64,000 nucleotides of DNA from Arthrobacter sp. 31Y (GCF_000526335.1 NZ_JAFW01000001.1:2666001-2730000); one strand, 5' to 3'. Numbered from the stretch's first letter, positions 1-9,242 are shown. Program-made: numbers and translations. The notes: generated by a model from the sequence alone, not told the origin.

Positions 1-152
1 TACTTCTTTGCAGTGTCCACGTGCCGGTAACCATACGACACAGCCTCCACCACGGCATCGGCAACCTGGGCATCATTCAACGGCCACGTACCAAGTCCCA
101 GTTGCGGGATCTTATAGCCATCGTTGAGTTCAATGAGCGGGGCAAATGTCAT
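1..152 (-). CDS. Aldo/keto reductase, N-terminal fragment (runs off window)
   Basis: The visible 50 residues start MTFAPLIELNDGYKIPQLGL and include YGYRHVDTA, which holds the conserved Asp of the aldo/keto reductase active site. This resembles the 2,5-diketo-D-gluconate reductase-like AKR group, NADPH-dependent cytosolic carbonyl reductases. The rest of the gene lies beyond the left edge of the window. Its ATG overlaps the stop of the upstream epimerase-like gene by 4 bp (ATGA), so it is the last visible member of the operon running leftward from about 3000. Substrate is unknown. Confidence 0.85.
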   Translation of the reverse strand, partial: MTFAPLIELNDGYKIPQLGLGTWPLNDAQVADAVVEAVSYGYRHVDTAKK

Positions 153-1174
153 GGGCGCACATTCCTTTCGTAAAGCCGATCGCATAGCTCCATATAATCC
201 TCGCTCACTACCTGCAGCTCAGGATGGGTGTCATGCCACTCCACGATTTCCCTGGTACCGTCCGCGAACGGAATCGTGGCTCTGTAATCAGGGACAAGCG
301 CTTTGATTTTCGAGTTGTCGAACACCACGGAGTGCGAGCGGTCGCCCAGCAGATTGGGGCCGAGCTCAGAGCTGTGGGCGGCGATGGTCTCCGAGGAGAC
401 GTGGAACAATTCCGGCTCGTCCACCCCGGCCGCCCGGGCAAACAGGCGGTAGATCTGGTTCCAGGGAAGGAACTCATCCGAGGTGATGGTGTAGCTTTCC
501 CCCACAGCCTGCGGCCTGCCCAGAAGTCCCACAAAGGCCTTGGCGAAATCCCGGCTATGCGTCAGCGTCCACAGCGAGGTGCCATCGCCATGCACCATGA
601 TGGGCATCCCCGCGCGCATCCGGTGAATGTCGGTCCACCCGCCCACCATCGCGATCTTGGTCCGGTCATAGGTGTGGGACGGCCGGATTACCGTCAGCGG
701 GAAGTCCTGCTCACGATAGGCCTCGAACAGCAGCTCCTCGCAGGCGATCTTGTCCCGCGAGTACTGCCAGAAGGGGTTCTTCAGCGGTGTCGATTCCCGG
801 ATAGGCAGTGTGGTGGGCGGTTTCTGGTACGCCGAAGCGGAACTGATGAAGACGTACTGACCTGTCCGCCCACGGAACATGTCCAAGCCAGCCCGCGCCT
901 GATCCGGGGTGTAGGAGATAAAGTCCGCAACGGCGTCGAACTCTCTTCCTTGAAGTACCTCCCGCACGGCCGCGGCGTCCCGAATGTCCGCATGCAGGAC
1001 CTCGGCGCCATCCGGGACGGGCCGCCCGGCTGACCGTCCCCTGTTAAGGATGGTCAGCCGGTGGCCCAGTGCGACGGCGCGTTCAGCCGCCGCCGCACTG
1101 ATGACCCCGGTCCCGCCGATGAACAGGATGCTCCGTGGCGAGACGGTGTCCGCCTGCGGTAAGAGGTTGCTCAC
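149..1174 (-). CDS. NAD(P)-dependent epimerase/dehydratase-like SDR
   Basis: This 341-aa protein is an extended short-chain dehydrogenase/reductase. The nucleotide-binding motif is FIGGTGVIS near residue 20, followed by a substrate-strand SSASAY and the catalytic YxxxK as YSRDK (about residue 140). Family members act on nucleotide sugars or related carbonyl substrates in the cytosol; this one has an isoflavone reductase/epimerase flavour but no specific substrate can be read. It overlaps both neighbours by 4 bp (ATGA at 1171-1174 and at 149-152), so translation is probably coupled. The surrounding aldo/keto reductases suggest joint reduction of sugar-like carbonyl compounds (inference). Confidence 0.85.
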   Translation of the reverse strand: MSNLLPQADTVSPRSILFIGGTGVISAAAAERAVALGHRLTILNRGRSAGRPVPDGAEVLHADIRDAAAVREVLQGREFDAVADFISYTPDQARAGLDMFRGRTGQYVFISSASAYQKPPTTLPIRESTPLKNPFWQYSRDKIACEELLFEAYREQDFPLTVIRPSHTYDRTKIAMVGGWTDIHRMRAGMPIMVHGDGTSLWTLTHSRDFAKAFVGLLGRPQAVGESYTITSDEFLPWNQIYRLFARAAGVDEPELFHVSSETIAAHSSELGPNLLGDRSHSVVFDNSKIKALVPDYRATIPFADGTREIVEWHDTHPELQVVSEDYMELCDRLYERNVRP

Positions 1175-2142
1175 CAGGCGTAGTCTTCGGGGGCGGGGCG
1201 GTGGCCCGGGAAAATGTCGTCGAGCCGTTTGAGGGCATCCTCATTAAGGGAAACGTCCAGTGCGCGGATGGCGGCGTCCAACTGCTCCTGGGTGCGCGGC
1301 CCAACAATCGGAGCCGTCACTGCAGGCTGGTGGAGCAACCAAGCAAGCGCCACATCGCCGGGCTTGTGGCCGAGTTCATCGGCGAAATCCTCATACTGAC
1401 GGATCTGGTCCTCGTGCTTGCGGAGCGTCTCCAAAGCGCGGCCCTCAGCGCGACGGACTCCCTGCTCTTCCTTCTTCAGCACGCCACCCAAGAGCCCGCC
1501 CTGAAGCGGAGACCAAGGAATCAGGCCCAGGCCGTAGTTCTGCGCGGCCGGGATAACCTCAAGCTCCACTTCACGCCGGAACAGGTTGTAGATGGACTGC
1601 TCGCTGACCAGCCCGGTGTAATTGCGCTTGCGGGCGGCTTCCTGCGCTTGGGCAATGTGCCAGCCGGCAAAGTTGCTGCTGCCCGAGTAAAGGATCTTGC
1701 CCTGCTGGACGCCCACCTCGATTGCCTGCCAAATCTCATCCCACGGCGTATCGCGGTCGATGTGGTGGAACTGGTAGACGTCGATGTAGTCCGTCTGCAG
1801 CCGCTTCAGGCTGGCATCGAGTGCCCGGCGGATATTGAGTGCCGATAACTTGGACTCGTTGGGACGGTCGGTCATGGTTCCGTACAACTTGGTGGCAAGG
1901 ACCGTACGCTCGCGGCGCTCGCCGCCCTTCGCGAACCAGCGGCCAATGATTTCCTCGGTCCAGCCGCGGTGCTCGGTGCCGCCATAAACGTTGGCGGTGT
2001 CAAAGAAATTGATGCCGGATTCCAATGCGGAATCCATGATGGAGTGTGCCGTTGCCTCGTCGGTTTGCGGGCCGAAGTTCATGGTGCCCAGGCAAAGACG
2101 GGAAACTTTCAGGCCTGAACGGCCAAGGTGCGTGTACTGCAT
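1171..2142 (-). CDS. Aldo/keto reductase
   Basis: This 323-aa aldo/keto reductase starts MQYTHLGRSGLKVSRLCLGT, the N-terminus typical of the YajO/potassium-channel-beta-like AKR branch. The catalytic Asp and Tyr are in FDTANVYGG (about residues 46-54), the Lys in ATKLYG and the His in YQFHHID. These enzymes reduce aldehydes and ketones with NADPH in a TIM-barrel fold. The stop overlaps the next gene by 4 bp, and the start lies 32 bp after the upstream AKR, so it is part of one operon. It belongs to a different AKR subgroup from its two neighbours, so it is not a recent duplicate. Confidence 0.9.
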   Translation of the reverse strand: MQYTHLGRSGLKVSRLCLGTMNFGPQTDEATAHSIMDSALESGINFFDTANVYGGTEHRGWTEEIIGRWFAKGGERRERTVLATKLYGTMTDRPNESKLSALNIRRALDASLKRLQTDYIDVYQFHHIDRDTPWDEIWQAIEVGVQQGKILYSGSSNFAGWHIAQAQEAARKRNYTGLVSEQSIYNLFRREVELEVIPAAQNYGLGLIPWSPLQGGLLGGVLKKEEQGVRRAEGRALETLRKHEDQIRQYEDFADELGHKPGDVALAWLLHQPAVTAPIVGPRTQEQLDAAIRALDVSLNEDALKRLDDIFPGHRPAPEDYAW

Positions 2143-2174
2143 GCGGTTGAGTCCTTTGCTGTTTTCGTGGGGTT

Positions 2175-2996
2175 TTAGAGCTGGGTAAAAGCTGCGACGG
2201 CGGGATCGGAGCCGATGCGGGCACCCGCCTCGAGTGCCGTAATGGCCGCCAGCTCGGATTCGGTGAGGGTGAGATCAGCTGCGCCGAAGTTCTCGCGCAT
2301 CCTCTTGGAGTCCGCGGACTTGGGGATCACGATGGTCCCTTGGGCGAGGTGCCAGGCCAGGATCACCTGTGCAGGAGTACTGCCGTGGGCAGCGGCCACA
2401 AGGGCCACTTGCTCCGCGTTCAAGTCCTTACCCTGACCCAATGGACTGTACGCCTCCACGGCGATGCCGAGGTCACGGCATTTGTTGGCCAGCTCGCCCT
2501 GTTGGAAGGTGGGGTGGACTTCGATCTGGTTGACGGCCGGTACCACCTCTGACTCTTTAAGCAGTGTGTCCACGTGGTCAGAGAGGAAGTTGGAGATGCC
2601 AATGGCCCGGATTTGCTGGTCCTGATGCAGTTTCTCCATCTCCTTCCACGCCTGCGTGAAGAGGCCCTGAGAAGGGACGGGCCAGTGGATCAGGTACAGA
2701 TCAATGACCTCAAGGTCCAAGGCGTCGCGGCTGCGTTGGAAGGCGTCGTACGCTTCGCCCTGCTCGCCGTTGCGGAGCTTGGTGGTGATGAACAGTTGTT
2801 CCCGCGGAATGCCTGAGGCCGCGATCGCAGCGCCGACTCCGGCCTCGTTGCGGTATGCGGCCGCGGTGTCGATGTGGCGGTAGCCAGCTTCCAGGGCGTC
2901 TTCCACTACCTTCTGCGTTTCCTCGGCAGGTACTTGGAAGACACCGAATCCAAGCTGGGGGATGGTGACGCCGTTGTTCAATGTCAGCTCTGGCAT
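2175..2996 (-). CDS. Aldo/keto reductase, 2,5-diketo-D-gluconate reductase-like
   Basis: The longest frame reaches 3110, but ATG at 2996 is the likely start. It follows GAAGGAGACC with good spacing, and the protein then begins MPELTLNNGVTIPQLGFG as in the family. The 273 residues show the AKR catalytic set: Asp and Tyr in RHIDTAAAYRNE, Lys in ITTKLRNG and His in YLIHWP. Such enzymes use NADPH to reduce 2,5-diketo-gluconate, methylglyoxal or other carbonyls. It is the first gene of the leftward operon and is divergent from the helix-turn-helix regulator at 3196, which is the obvious candidate controller. Confidence 0.9.
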   Translation of the reverse strand: MPELTLNNGVTIPQLGFGVFQVPAEETQKVVEDALEAGYRHIDTAAAYRNEAGVGAAIAASGIPREQLFITTKLRNGEQGEAYDAFQRSRDALDLEVIDLYLIHWPVPSQGLFTQAWKEMEKLHQDQQIRAIGISNFLSDHVDTLLKESEVVPAVNQIEVHPTFQQGELANKCRDLGIAVEAYSPLGQGKDLNAEQVALVAAAHGSTPAQVILAWHLAQGTIVIPKSADSKRMRENFGAADLTLTESELAAITALEAGARIGSDPAVAAFTQL

Positions 2997-3195
2997 GACG
3001 GTCTCCTTCGACGGGTGGTTGTGGCGGTGACGCTCCGTCTTCCCGTTTCCAGAAAGCGTTTTCGGAGGCTCTGTACCGAGCCTATTCACTTTTGGCGGCA
3101 GAGTCAGCAATCCAGCGTGATCCTGTTTTTCCTAGGTCTGGCAGTCCTACCCACAATGGTGGCCTTTCACACGCAGCGAGCGGCAGAATGGACAG

Positions 3196-4080
3196 ATGGG
3201 TCAAAGCGCCGAATTCGGTAAATTCCTCAAAATCATGCGTGCCCGCCTCTCACCGGAGGACGCTGGATCGCAGGAGTACAGCGGTGCCCGCAGGGTGCCC
3301 GGACTTCGCCGTGAAGAGGTTGCCCGGCTCTCCGGAGTGAGCACCGACTACTACACGCGCTTGGAGCAAGGCCGCAACATCCACCCGTCCAGGGCGGTCC
3401 TCGACTCGGTGGCACGCGCACTGCGCCTGGACGCGGGGGAGCAGGCACACATGATGGACCTGCTGGAGCACTGCGCCAGTTCTGCCGGCTTGGCACAAAA
3501 CCCGGTTCAAAAGGTGAGGCCGGCACTCCGGCAGTTGCTGGACGCCGTGGGTGATGTTCCAGCCATGGTGTTGGGGCGGCGTGCGGATGTGCTGGCCGGA
3601 AACCGCATGTCCCACTTGCTCTTCACCGATTTCGCATCCCTCCCAGCCCCGGAGCGCAACCTGACGCGATGGATCATCCTGGACCCCTTGGCCGGGGCGC
3701 TGTTCAGGGATTGGAAGACCGTGGCCGCTGAAGCCGTGGGTGCCCTGCGCATGGACGTGGGCCGGCACCCCAACGATCCTCAGACCAACCAACTGGTGGG
3801 TGAGCTCGCCGTGCACAGCGAGCACTTTCGGCAATGGTGGGCCGGGCACAGGGTGGCCACCCGATCCGCGGGCACCGTCCGGTTGCACCACCCTGTGGTG
3901 GGGGACCTCGAACTGAACTTTGAAACCCTTAGTCTCCCGGACGACCCCGACCAGATGCTGAGGATCTATTCCGCGAAGGCCGGCTCGCCGTCGTCGGACG
4001 CTTTGACGCTGTTGAACTTTGGCGACGTGGGCGCAGCGCCCGTGAACGCACCCGAACCCTCCCGCCAAGATGGCACTTAG
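3196..4080 (+). CDS. Helix-turn-helix regulator with MmyB-like C-terminal domain
   Basis: The 294-aa protein has an N-terminal XRE-type helix-turn-helix at residues about 5-75 (GLRREEVARLSGVSTDYYTR followed by LEQGR). A C-terminal domain of the MmyB-like ligand-binding type, with a PAS-like fold, covers residues about 105-285. Actinobacteria have many of these regulators, usually next to the oxidoreductase gene they control. It is divergent from the aldo/keto reductase operon (200-bp gap 2997-3195), which it probably represses. The stop codon lies inside a long inverted repeat (4068-4113) that probably ends transcription. Confidence 0.85.
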   Translation: MGQSAEFGKFLKIMRARLSPEDAGSQEYSGARRVPGLRREEVARLSGVSTDYYTRLEQGRNIHPSRAVLDSVARALRLDAGEQAHMMDLLEHCASSAGLAQNPVQKVRPALRQLLDAVGDVPAMVLGRRADVLAGNRMSHLLFTDFASLPAPERNLTRWIILDPLAGALFRDWKTVAAEAVGALRMDVGRHPNDPQTNQLVGELAVHSEHFRQWWAGHRVATRSAGTVRLHHPVVGDLELNFETLSLPDDPDQMLRIYSAKAGSPSSDALTLLNFGDVGAAPVNAPEPSRQDGT

Positions 4081-4113
4081 TGACAATCCGGAGTTCCGGA
4101 TTAAGTGCCATCT
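4068..4113. terminator. Long inverted repeat, probable bidirectional terminator
   Basis: AGATGGCACTTA at 4068-4079 is repeated inverted as TAAGTGCCATCT at 4102-4113, and a second nested pair AATCCGGA/TCCGGATT lies inside. Flanking CCCGC (4061-4065) and GCGGG (4115-4119) extend the stem. The stop codon of the regulator is in the left arm. The element lies between convergent genes, so it probably serves both strands. Confidence 0.6.
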
Positions 4114-4145
4114 CGCGGGGTGAGTAGGGGGATCAGCGCGAGGAG

Positions 4146-4355
4146 TTAGCGCTCCAGGCGGAAACCGAGTTTGATGGTGACCTGCCAGTCGGCAATTGCG
4201 CCGTCTTCGAGGTGACCACGGATTTCCTTGACCTCAAACCAGTCCAGGTTCCGCAGAGTCTCGGAGGCCGTTGCGATGCCGTTCTTGATCGCGTCATCAA
4301 CGCCTTCGGTGGAAGTTCCTACAATTTCGGAAACGCTATATGTGTGGCCGGCCAT
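4146..4355 (-). CDS. Dodecin family flavin-binding protein
   Basis: The 69-aa product starts MAGHTYSVSEIVGTSTEG and ends in a beta-strand-rich segment (WQVTIKLGFRLE). This matches dodecin, a small protein whose dodecamers store or buffer flavins in the cytosol. The Trp of DWFEVKEIRG sits where dodecins stack on the isoalloxazine ring. The frame extends to 4376, but the ATG at 4355 follows GAGGAG at proper spacing and gives the family's normal length. It is a single-gene unit, convergent with the regulator at 3196. Confidence 0.9.
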   Translation of the reverse strand: MAGHTYSVSEIVGTSTEGVDDAIKNGIATASETLRNLDWFEVKEIRGHLEDGAIADWQVTIKLGFRLER

Positions 4356-4591
4356 GGTGCTCCTCATCAACGTCATACGAATCTCTGGACAAGAAAATCA
4401 GGCCCGCCAGGCAGGCCGTCCATGCAGACTAGCCCACGGATCACCGTGCGGCCAGAGGCTGCAGGGGCCATCCCCAACCAGTGATTCCGTCCGTAAACAC
4501 TCCCGACGCAAAAGGGTCATCCCGGCGCAGGGTGATGGAGTGTAGATTTCTTGCAGCAGCACCCAGTGAATCCCCACAACCAGGAGTACTC

Positions 4592-5023
4592 ATGTCAGAA
4601 GTTATTGTGGTCGGCGTCGACAACAGTGAGACCGCCAAGCGCGCAGCAGTGGCAGCAGCGAAGTTCGCCACCGCACTCGGCGCCGAACTGCACGTGATCA
4701 GCGGCTTCTCCGATGACCGGATCGAAGAATTCGGCAGCGGCAGCGACCGCATCACTGTCTCCTCGGCGGACTCCGCTGAATATGTGGCCCGCAAGGTTTC
4801 CGAAGAGCTGGACGTCCCCGCCGGCAACATCAAATACTTCGCAGCCCGCGGCACTCCGGCAAACGCCCTCATCAACTACGCCGAGACCAACAACGCCTCA
4901 CTGATAGTGGTGGGCAACAAGCGCATGAAGGGCCTGGGCCGCGTCCTGGGCAGCATCGCCAACAGCGTGGCGCACGGTGCTCCCTGCGATGTGTACATCG
5001 TGAACACGGACGTGGACGCATAA
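4592..5023 (+). CDS. Universal stress protein (UspA family)
   Basis: The 143-aa protein begins MSEVIVVGVDNSETAKRAA and ends in the Usp ATP-binding region (IVVGNKRMKG followed by LGRVLGSIANS), consistent with the ATP-binding subclass. Usp proteins are cytoplasmic and support survival under stress or slow growth. The frame opens at 4481, but ATG 4592 is preceded by CAGGAGT with ideal spacing and gives the family length. The gene is followed by a near-perfect 22-bp-arm hairpin at 5037-5084. Confidence 0.9.
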   Translation: MSEVIVVGVDNSETAKRAAVAAAKFATALGAELHVISGFSDDRIEEFGSGSDRITVSSADSAEYVARKVSEELDVPAGNIKYFAARGTPANALINYAETNNASLIVVGNKRMKGLGRVLGSIANSVAHGAPCDVYIVNTDVDA

Positions 5024-5036
5024 CTCACTCAAGTAA

Positions 5037-5084
5037 GTGACAGCAAACGTCGCTATGACCGCTCATAGCGACGTTTGCTGTTAC
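5037..5084. terminator. Long hairpin between convergent genes, repeat-family member
   Basis: The arms are 5037-5058 and 5063-5084, 21 of 22 positions complementary, with a 4-nt loop CCGC. It lies between the convergent stress-protein gene and the catabolic operon, so it probably terminates both. The right-hand portion CTGTTACTCAGTTGGG (5078-5093) recurs exactly at 59691-59706, and GACAGCAAACGT resembles the left arm there. Confidence 0.7.
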
Positions 5085-5105
5085 TCAGTTGGGTGGCCCC
5101 GGGGC

Positions 5106-6782
5106 TTAGTGGCCTTGGAACGCTTCAGCCAGCCACCACGAGCCGCCGTCTGAGGCGATCTTTGCGTCGATCACCAGGGGGCGGTCCTGCGTCCCGGCTT
5201 CGTAAGCCGCGATCCACGGGCGCACAGCATCGAGGTCGCCCACGGAACGGACGGTCACACCGTCAGCCCCGAATCCGCGCGCGATCGCGGCGATGTCTGT
5301 CTCCGGGAACACCACGGAGGAGAGATCCTGCTCGGAGTGCTCCGAAGCGAAGTGGTGCACCTCTGCCCCATAGGCTGCGTCGTTGTAGACGATGCACACC
5401 AAGGGAAGTTTCAGCCTGGCAGCCGTCTCCAGTTCGCTGATCCCCATCAGGAAGCCGCCGTCCCCGGCACCCAGGACGGGCAGCCGGTGAGGCTGGGCGA
5501 GAGCGGCGCCGATCGCCGTAGAGAGCCCGAGCCCAATTGCTTGGAAGGCCTGGGTGAAACAGAAACCGAACTCGTCCGGCACGGCAAGGTACTGGCTGGG
5601 GTAGCCCATGAAGTTCCCCGAATCGACGGCCACGATCCTCTCCGTCGGAAGCAGCGAATCCAGTTCGCGTGTGAGGACGCGTGGATCAATGGAGGTCACC
5701 GTGGAAAGGTCTTCGGTGGAAACGTCCCGCCACCGCGAACTCCGTTTGATGGCCAGGGCATTGGCCTCCGTGCGGTACTTCTCCGCAGGCTCCGGCTGTA
5801 CAACGGCCAGCGCGGTCAGAGCATCTGATGCGGTCAACCCTGAATCTCCCAACACACCCAGCGTGATGGGTCGGTTGGCTCCCAGGGCGGAATCCTCGAC
5901 GTCGATCTGCACCACCTTTGCCTCGGCGGAGATGAGCCGTCCGTGCCGCATGGTCCACATGTTCAGGGCGCAACCCCAGCCCACGATCAGGTCCGCGTCG
6001 CTGATGAGCTCCGCCGTGGTGGGTGATGAGAAACCGCCGGAAATTCCGAGGTTGTGGGAGTCACCGTTGAACAGGCCGCTGGCCACTGCGGACGTGGCCA
6101 CCAACGCACCGGCATGCCGTGCCAGCTCCAGGATTTGGTCCCGGGCCCCGCGACCGCCACGTCCGGCAACGAAGACGGGCCGTTCAGCTGCGGAAATCAG
6201 GGCCACCAGCTGCTCAACGGCGGCAGCGTCCGGGCGGATCTTCAACGGCTCAGGCACGACGACGGCACTCACCTCGTCCGCGGCGGCTCCACTTTGAACG
6301 TCCAACGGCAGGCTCAGGACCACGGTGCGGCGCTCGTTCACAGCCGTCCGGAAAGCCCTGACAGTGTCGGCCACAGCTGTGGAGGGGGAGTGAATCCGCT
6401 CGGCTACAGCGCCCACGCTGCGGGCCAAGCCGTCTTGGTCGATCTTGAAGTTGGATCTGATCGCTGCAGCCTGGGTGTCGGCGGTCAGCACGATCATCGG
6501 CGTGCGGCTTTTCGCTGCTTCACCGATTCCTGTGATGGCATTGCTCAGCCCGCAGCCCTGATGAGTGGTGACCACTCCCACCTTCCCGGACATCCGCGAA
6601 TACGCGTCAGCCATGGTCGCCGCACCGCCCTCGTGCCGCGTGGCGGTGAACGGGATGCCCTCGGCCATGAGCGTGCCGGTGACATCGAAGTTGCCGCTGC
6701 CCACTACCCCGAAAACATGCCCGACGCCGAGCTTCGCCAGCGTCCTGCCCACCAGCGTGGAAACCCGTACGTGCTCGCTCAT
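5106..6782 (-). CDS. Thiamine-diphosphate-dependent enzyme, possible isatinate decarboxylase
   Basis: The 558-aa protein has the acetolactate synthase/benzoylformate decarboxylase layout: an N-terminal pyrimidine-binding domain with the catalytic Glu in TRHEGGAATMADAYSR (about residue 50), a central domain, and a C-terminal ThDP domain with GDGGFLMG and, further on, YNDAAYG for the Mg-diphosphate motif. Known relatives decarboxylate 2-oxo acids or make acyloins. It is the last gene of the operon and overlaps the cyclase-family hydrolase by 4 bp. In the proposed pathway it would decarboxylate isatinate, a 2-oxo acid, towards anthranilate. That role is inference from context and from the reported TPP-dependent isatinate decarboxylation in rhizobial auxin degradation. 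Confidence 0.85.
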   Translation of the reverse strand: MSEHVRVSTLVGRTLAKLGVGHVFGVVGSGNFDVTGTLMAEGIPFTATRHEGGAATMADAYSRMSGKVGVVTTHQGCGLSNAITGIGEAAKSRTPMIVLTADTQAAAIRSNFKIDQDGLARSVGAVAERIHSPSTAVADTVRAFRTAVNERRTVVLSLPLDVQSGAAADEVSAVVVPEPLKIRPDAAAVEQLVALISAAERPVFVAGRGGRGARDQILELARHAGALVATSAVASGLFNGDSHNLGISGGFSSPTTAELISDADLIVGWGCALNMWTMRHGRLISAEAKVVQIDVEDSALGANRPITLGVLGDSGLTASDALTALAVVQPEPAEKYRTEANALAIKRSSRWRDVSTEDLSTVTSIDPRVLTRELDSLLPTERIVAVDSGNFMGYPSQYLAVPDEFGFCFTQAFQAIGLGLSTAIGAALAQPHRLPVLGAGDGGFLMGISELETAARLKLPLVCIVYNDAAYGAEVHHFASEHSEQDLSSVVFPETDIAAIARGFGADGVTVRSVGDLDAVRPWIAAYEAGTQDRPLVIDAKIASDGGSWWLAEAFQGH

Positions 6783-7585
6783 GCTGTTTCCACCGCGAGC
6801 TTGTCCACTCCATCCTTTTCCACCAGTGCGTACACGCGGCTGGGGCTGCCCGTGCCGCCGACGATCGGCAGCGGAGCAACCACCAACGTGGCGCCCGTGA
6901 CGGGGAGCCGGTCCACGTTGCGCAGTGAGGTCACGCCATATTTGTCCGCCCCGAGCAGGAACGAGTGGACGGGGAACATGGGATCCAGGGCGCCGGCCTG
7001 ACCGGCGTCGATGCCCACCGTTTCAACACCGAAACCGCTGATCGAGGCGTTTCCGGCGAGCCACTTGGCACCTGCCGCAGAGACCCCTGGAGTGTGGGGT
7101 CCGGCGTCGTCCGCGTTGACGAAGGCCGATGCGTCAGCGCCGCGGGACGCCCAACCGGTCCGGAAGATCACCCAGCAGTTGTCCGGGAACAACCCATGCT
7201 CAGACTGCCACTGCTCAAAGTGTTCCGGCTCCAAAAGGAAGTCCGGATCCGCGGCAGCTTCAGCGGTTTTGTCGATTACCACCAGCGGCCCCACCAGCCG
7301 ATGCGGTTCAATCTGGTCCACGGATTTTCCGTCCTTGCCCGTTATCCAGTGAACGGGAGCATCCAGGTGCGTTCCGGCATGTTCGCCCACCGTGACGTCG
7401 TTCCACGCCCACGCAGGACCGGCGTCGTCGAAATTACTCACCGGCGAAACGGACAAGCCCACGGTGTTCGCGAACGGCTGCGGCAGATTCAGGATGGGGG
7501 TCTCGGAGCTGAGGGGCGTGGTGAGATCGATGATTTCCACTGAACCACTCGAAAGGGCTGCAGTGAGCCCGGCCAGAACAGACAT
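6779..7585 (-). CDS. Cyclase/kynurenine formamidase-family metal hydrolase, possible isatin hydrolase
   Basis: The 268-aa protein carries the cyclase-family metal-binding signature HxGTHxDxPxH as HAGTHLDAPVH (about residues 68-78). This family includes kynurenine formamidase and isatin hydrolase, Mn/Zn enzymes that open cyclic or aryl amides. The start ATG follows ATAGGAGAACA. Tight coupling to the ThDP enzyme (ATGA overlap) and to StyA-like monooxygenases makes isatin (indole-2,3-dione) the best substrate guess, giving isatinate. N-formylanthranilate-type amides are an alternative. The family is certain; the substrate is inferred. Confidence 0.85.
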   Translation of the reverse strand: MSVLAGLTAALSSGSVEIIDLTTPLSSETPILNLPQPFANTVGLSVSPVSNFDDAGPAWAWNDVTVGEHAGTHLDAPVHWITGKDGKSVDQIEPHRLVGPLVVIDKTAEAAADPDFLLEPEHFEQWQSEHGLFPDNCWVIFRTGWASRGADASAFVNADDAGPHTPGVSAAGAKWLAGNASISGFGVETVGIDAGQAGALDPMFPVHSFLLGADKYGVTSLRNVDRLPVTGATLVVAPLPIVGGTGSPSRVYALVEKDGVDKLAVETA

Positions 7586-7592
7586 TGTTCTC

Positions 7593-9242
7593 CTATCGCT
7601 TGCTTGGTTTAAGTGCTGCTTGAAGACGGGAAAGTGGTGAGGGTGGTGCGGTCAGTTTTTGGGCCACCAAGTGTCCGGAACCGCCGGAAAGTCCGGGGCC
7701 GGGGTGAGTTGATGCGCCGATGTGCCAGAGGCCTTCGACGCCGGTTTGGTGTCCTGCGGCCGCGGGGAAAGGCCGCCAGAGCAGGTTTTGGAAGAGCTCC
7801 GCGGAGCCGCCGTAGGGGTCGCCGTTGACGGCATTGGGGTTGGCGGACAACAGGTCCGTGGGGGCAAGGATGTCTGAAGCAAGAACTGTAGCCCTGGTTC
7901 CCGGGGCGAACTGTTCCAACCGGCCGAGGACCCGTTCCAGGTATCCGTGCTTCAGCTCGTCAGTCCAGCCGTTGGCAACGGATAGCTCGCCCGCAGCGTC
8001 GCCTACGGGGGCGAACGGCACTTCCTGCAGTTGCAACCACAGCGTGGCCTTGCCCTCCGGAGCCCGCGACGGGTCCAGGACGCATTGTTGGCCCACCACC
8101 ACCGTGGGTTCGTTGGGTAAGAGTCCGGCTTCGGCCTGGGCGCAGGCAATCCCGGTGCTGTCCGAGCCGTTGCTGATGTGCACCAACGGGACGCTGTTCA
8201 GCCTGGGATCGAGCCATTCCACAGGCTTGTCCAAGGCGAGGTGGATCTGCATGGCCCCGCGGCCGTTCTGGTACCGTTCGGCGGCGTCGGCAGTACCGGC
8301 GGGTGGCTGGCGAAGAAGCCTGGTGTAGAGGGCCTGGGGCGAAACGTTCGCGAGCACAGTTCCGGCGGCAACCACACCTTGGGAAGTCCGGACGCCGGTG
8401 ACGGAGCGGCCCTTGCCGGAACCATTGGAGCCCACCAGGATCTCCTCGGCCTCCACGCCCAGCATGATCTGTGCCCCGTTGTCGCGCAGCAGCGACTCCA
8501 ACGCCTCCACGAACCTTGAGGCCCCGCCTTTCACAATCGGCAGCCCGAAGCTGTGCATGCTCAGGGCCATCACCGGGAGCATCACCCCGCCGGTGGCCTG
8601 GTCCGGGCCGAGCCCTGCATGAAGGAGCCACGGCGACCACAGCTGGTCTGTTTCCCAACCGTCAAAGCGGCTGCGGACGTAGTTCCGGCCGCTCATTACG
8701 GAATCCCGGACGAAGGCTTCCGTCCCTTGGAAGCGCCCGCGACGCACAGCGCCGAACGCAATCTTTGCCACCTCGGAGAAGGACCGAAGCTCGGCTCCGA
8801 AAGCTCCGAACACCGTTCCTGCATTGCGGCCCAAATCATCAAGCATTGCCAGATACGCAGCTTGATCGCCAGGTTCCTTAAACGCGGCAGCCGTTGTGGG
8901 CGCATCCCGCTCGGCGATGACCACGCGGTGGGCTCCGGTGGCCGGATCGGCGGCAACACTCGCCGTTACCGGGCCGGAGGTGTTGGCGTACTCCAGGCCC
9001 CTGGCATGCAACTCTTGGCCCAGCGCCCCGTAGGCACCACCAGAGACGAACAACGGGTGCCAGGAGGAGAAGGAGTCGTGGATGAAGCCCGGAAGGGTTC
9101 GCTCGGCAGAATGAATGAAACCACCCAGCCGGTCCGAGCGCTCAATGAGGCACACGCGCTTTCCGGCCAAGGCCAACTCTGCCGCCGCCACCAACGAGTT
9201 GATGCCGGAACCGATGATGGCGACGTCAACTGAATCGTCCAT
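7593..9242 (-). CDS. FAD-dependent oxidoreductase, phytoene-desaturase-like
   Basis: This 549-aa NAD(P)/FAD-dependent oxidoreductase has a dinucleotide-binding fold at its N-terminus (IIGSGINSLVAAAELALAG, then IERSDRLGG) and a C-terminal FAD motif region (GLWHIGASTHPGPGLSGGSG), as in the phytoene dehydrogenase/carotenoid isomerase group. The frame opens at 9389, but ATG 9242 after GAAAGGTGC starts exactly at the Rossmann motif. It lies 26 bp after the fused monooxygenase and 7 bp before the hydrolase. A role in oxidising a dioxindole-like intermediate to isatin is possible but speculative. No carotenoid genes are nearby. Confidence 0.85.
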   Translation of the reverse strand: MDDSVDVAIIGSGINSLVAAAELALAGKRVCLIERSDRLGGFIHSAERTLPGFIHDSFSSWHPLFVSGGAYGALGQELHARGLEYANTSGPVTASVAADPATGAHRVVIAERDAPTTAAAFKEPGDQAAYLAMLDDLGRNAGTVFGAFGAELRSFSEVAKIAFGAVRRGRFQGTEAFVRDSVMSGRNYVRSRFDGWETDQLWSPWLLHAGLGPDQATGGVMLPVMALSMHSFGLPIVKGGASRFVEALESLLRDNGAQIMLGVEAEEILVGSNGSGKGRSVTGVRTSQGVVAAGTVLANVSPQALYTRLLRQPPAGTADAAERYQNGRGAMQIHLALDKPVEWLDPRLNSVPLVHISNGSDSTGIACAQAEAGLLPNEPTVVVGQQCVLDPSRAPEGKATLWLQLQEVPFAPVGDAAGELSVANGWTDELKHGYLERVLGRLEQFAPGTRATVLASDILAPTDLLSANPNAVNGDPYGGSAELFQNLLWRPFPAAAGHQTGVEGLWHIGASTHPGPGLSGGSGHLVAQKLTAPPSPLSRLQAALKPSKR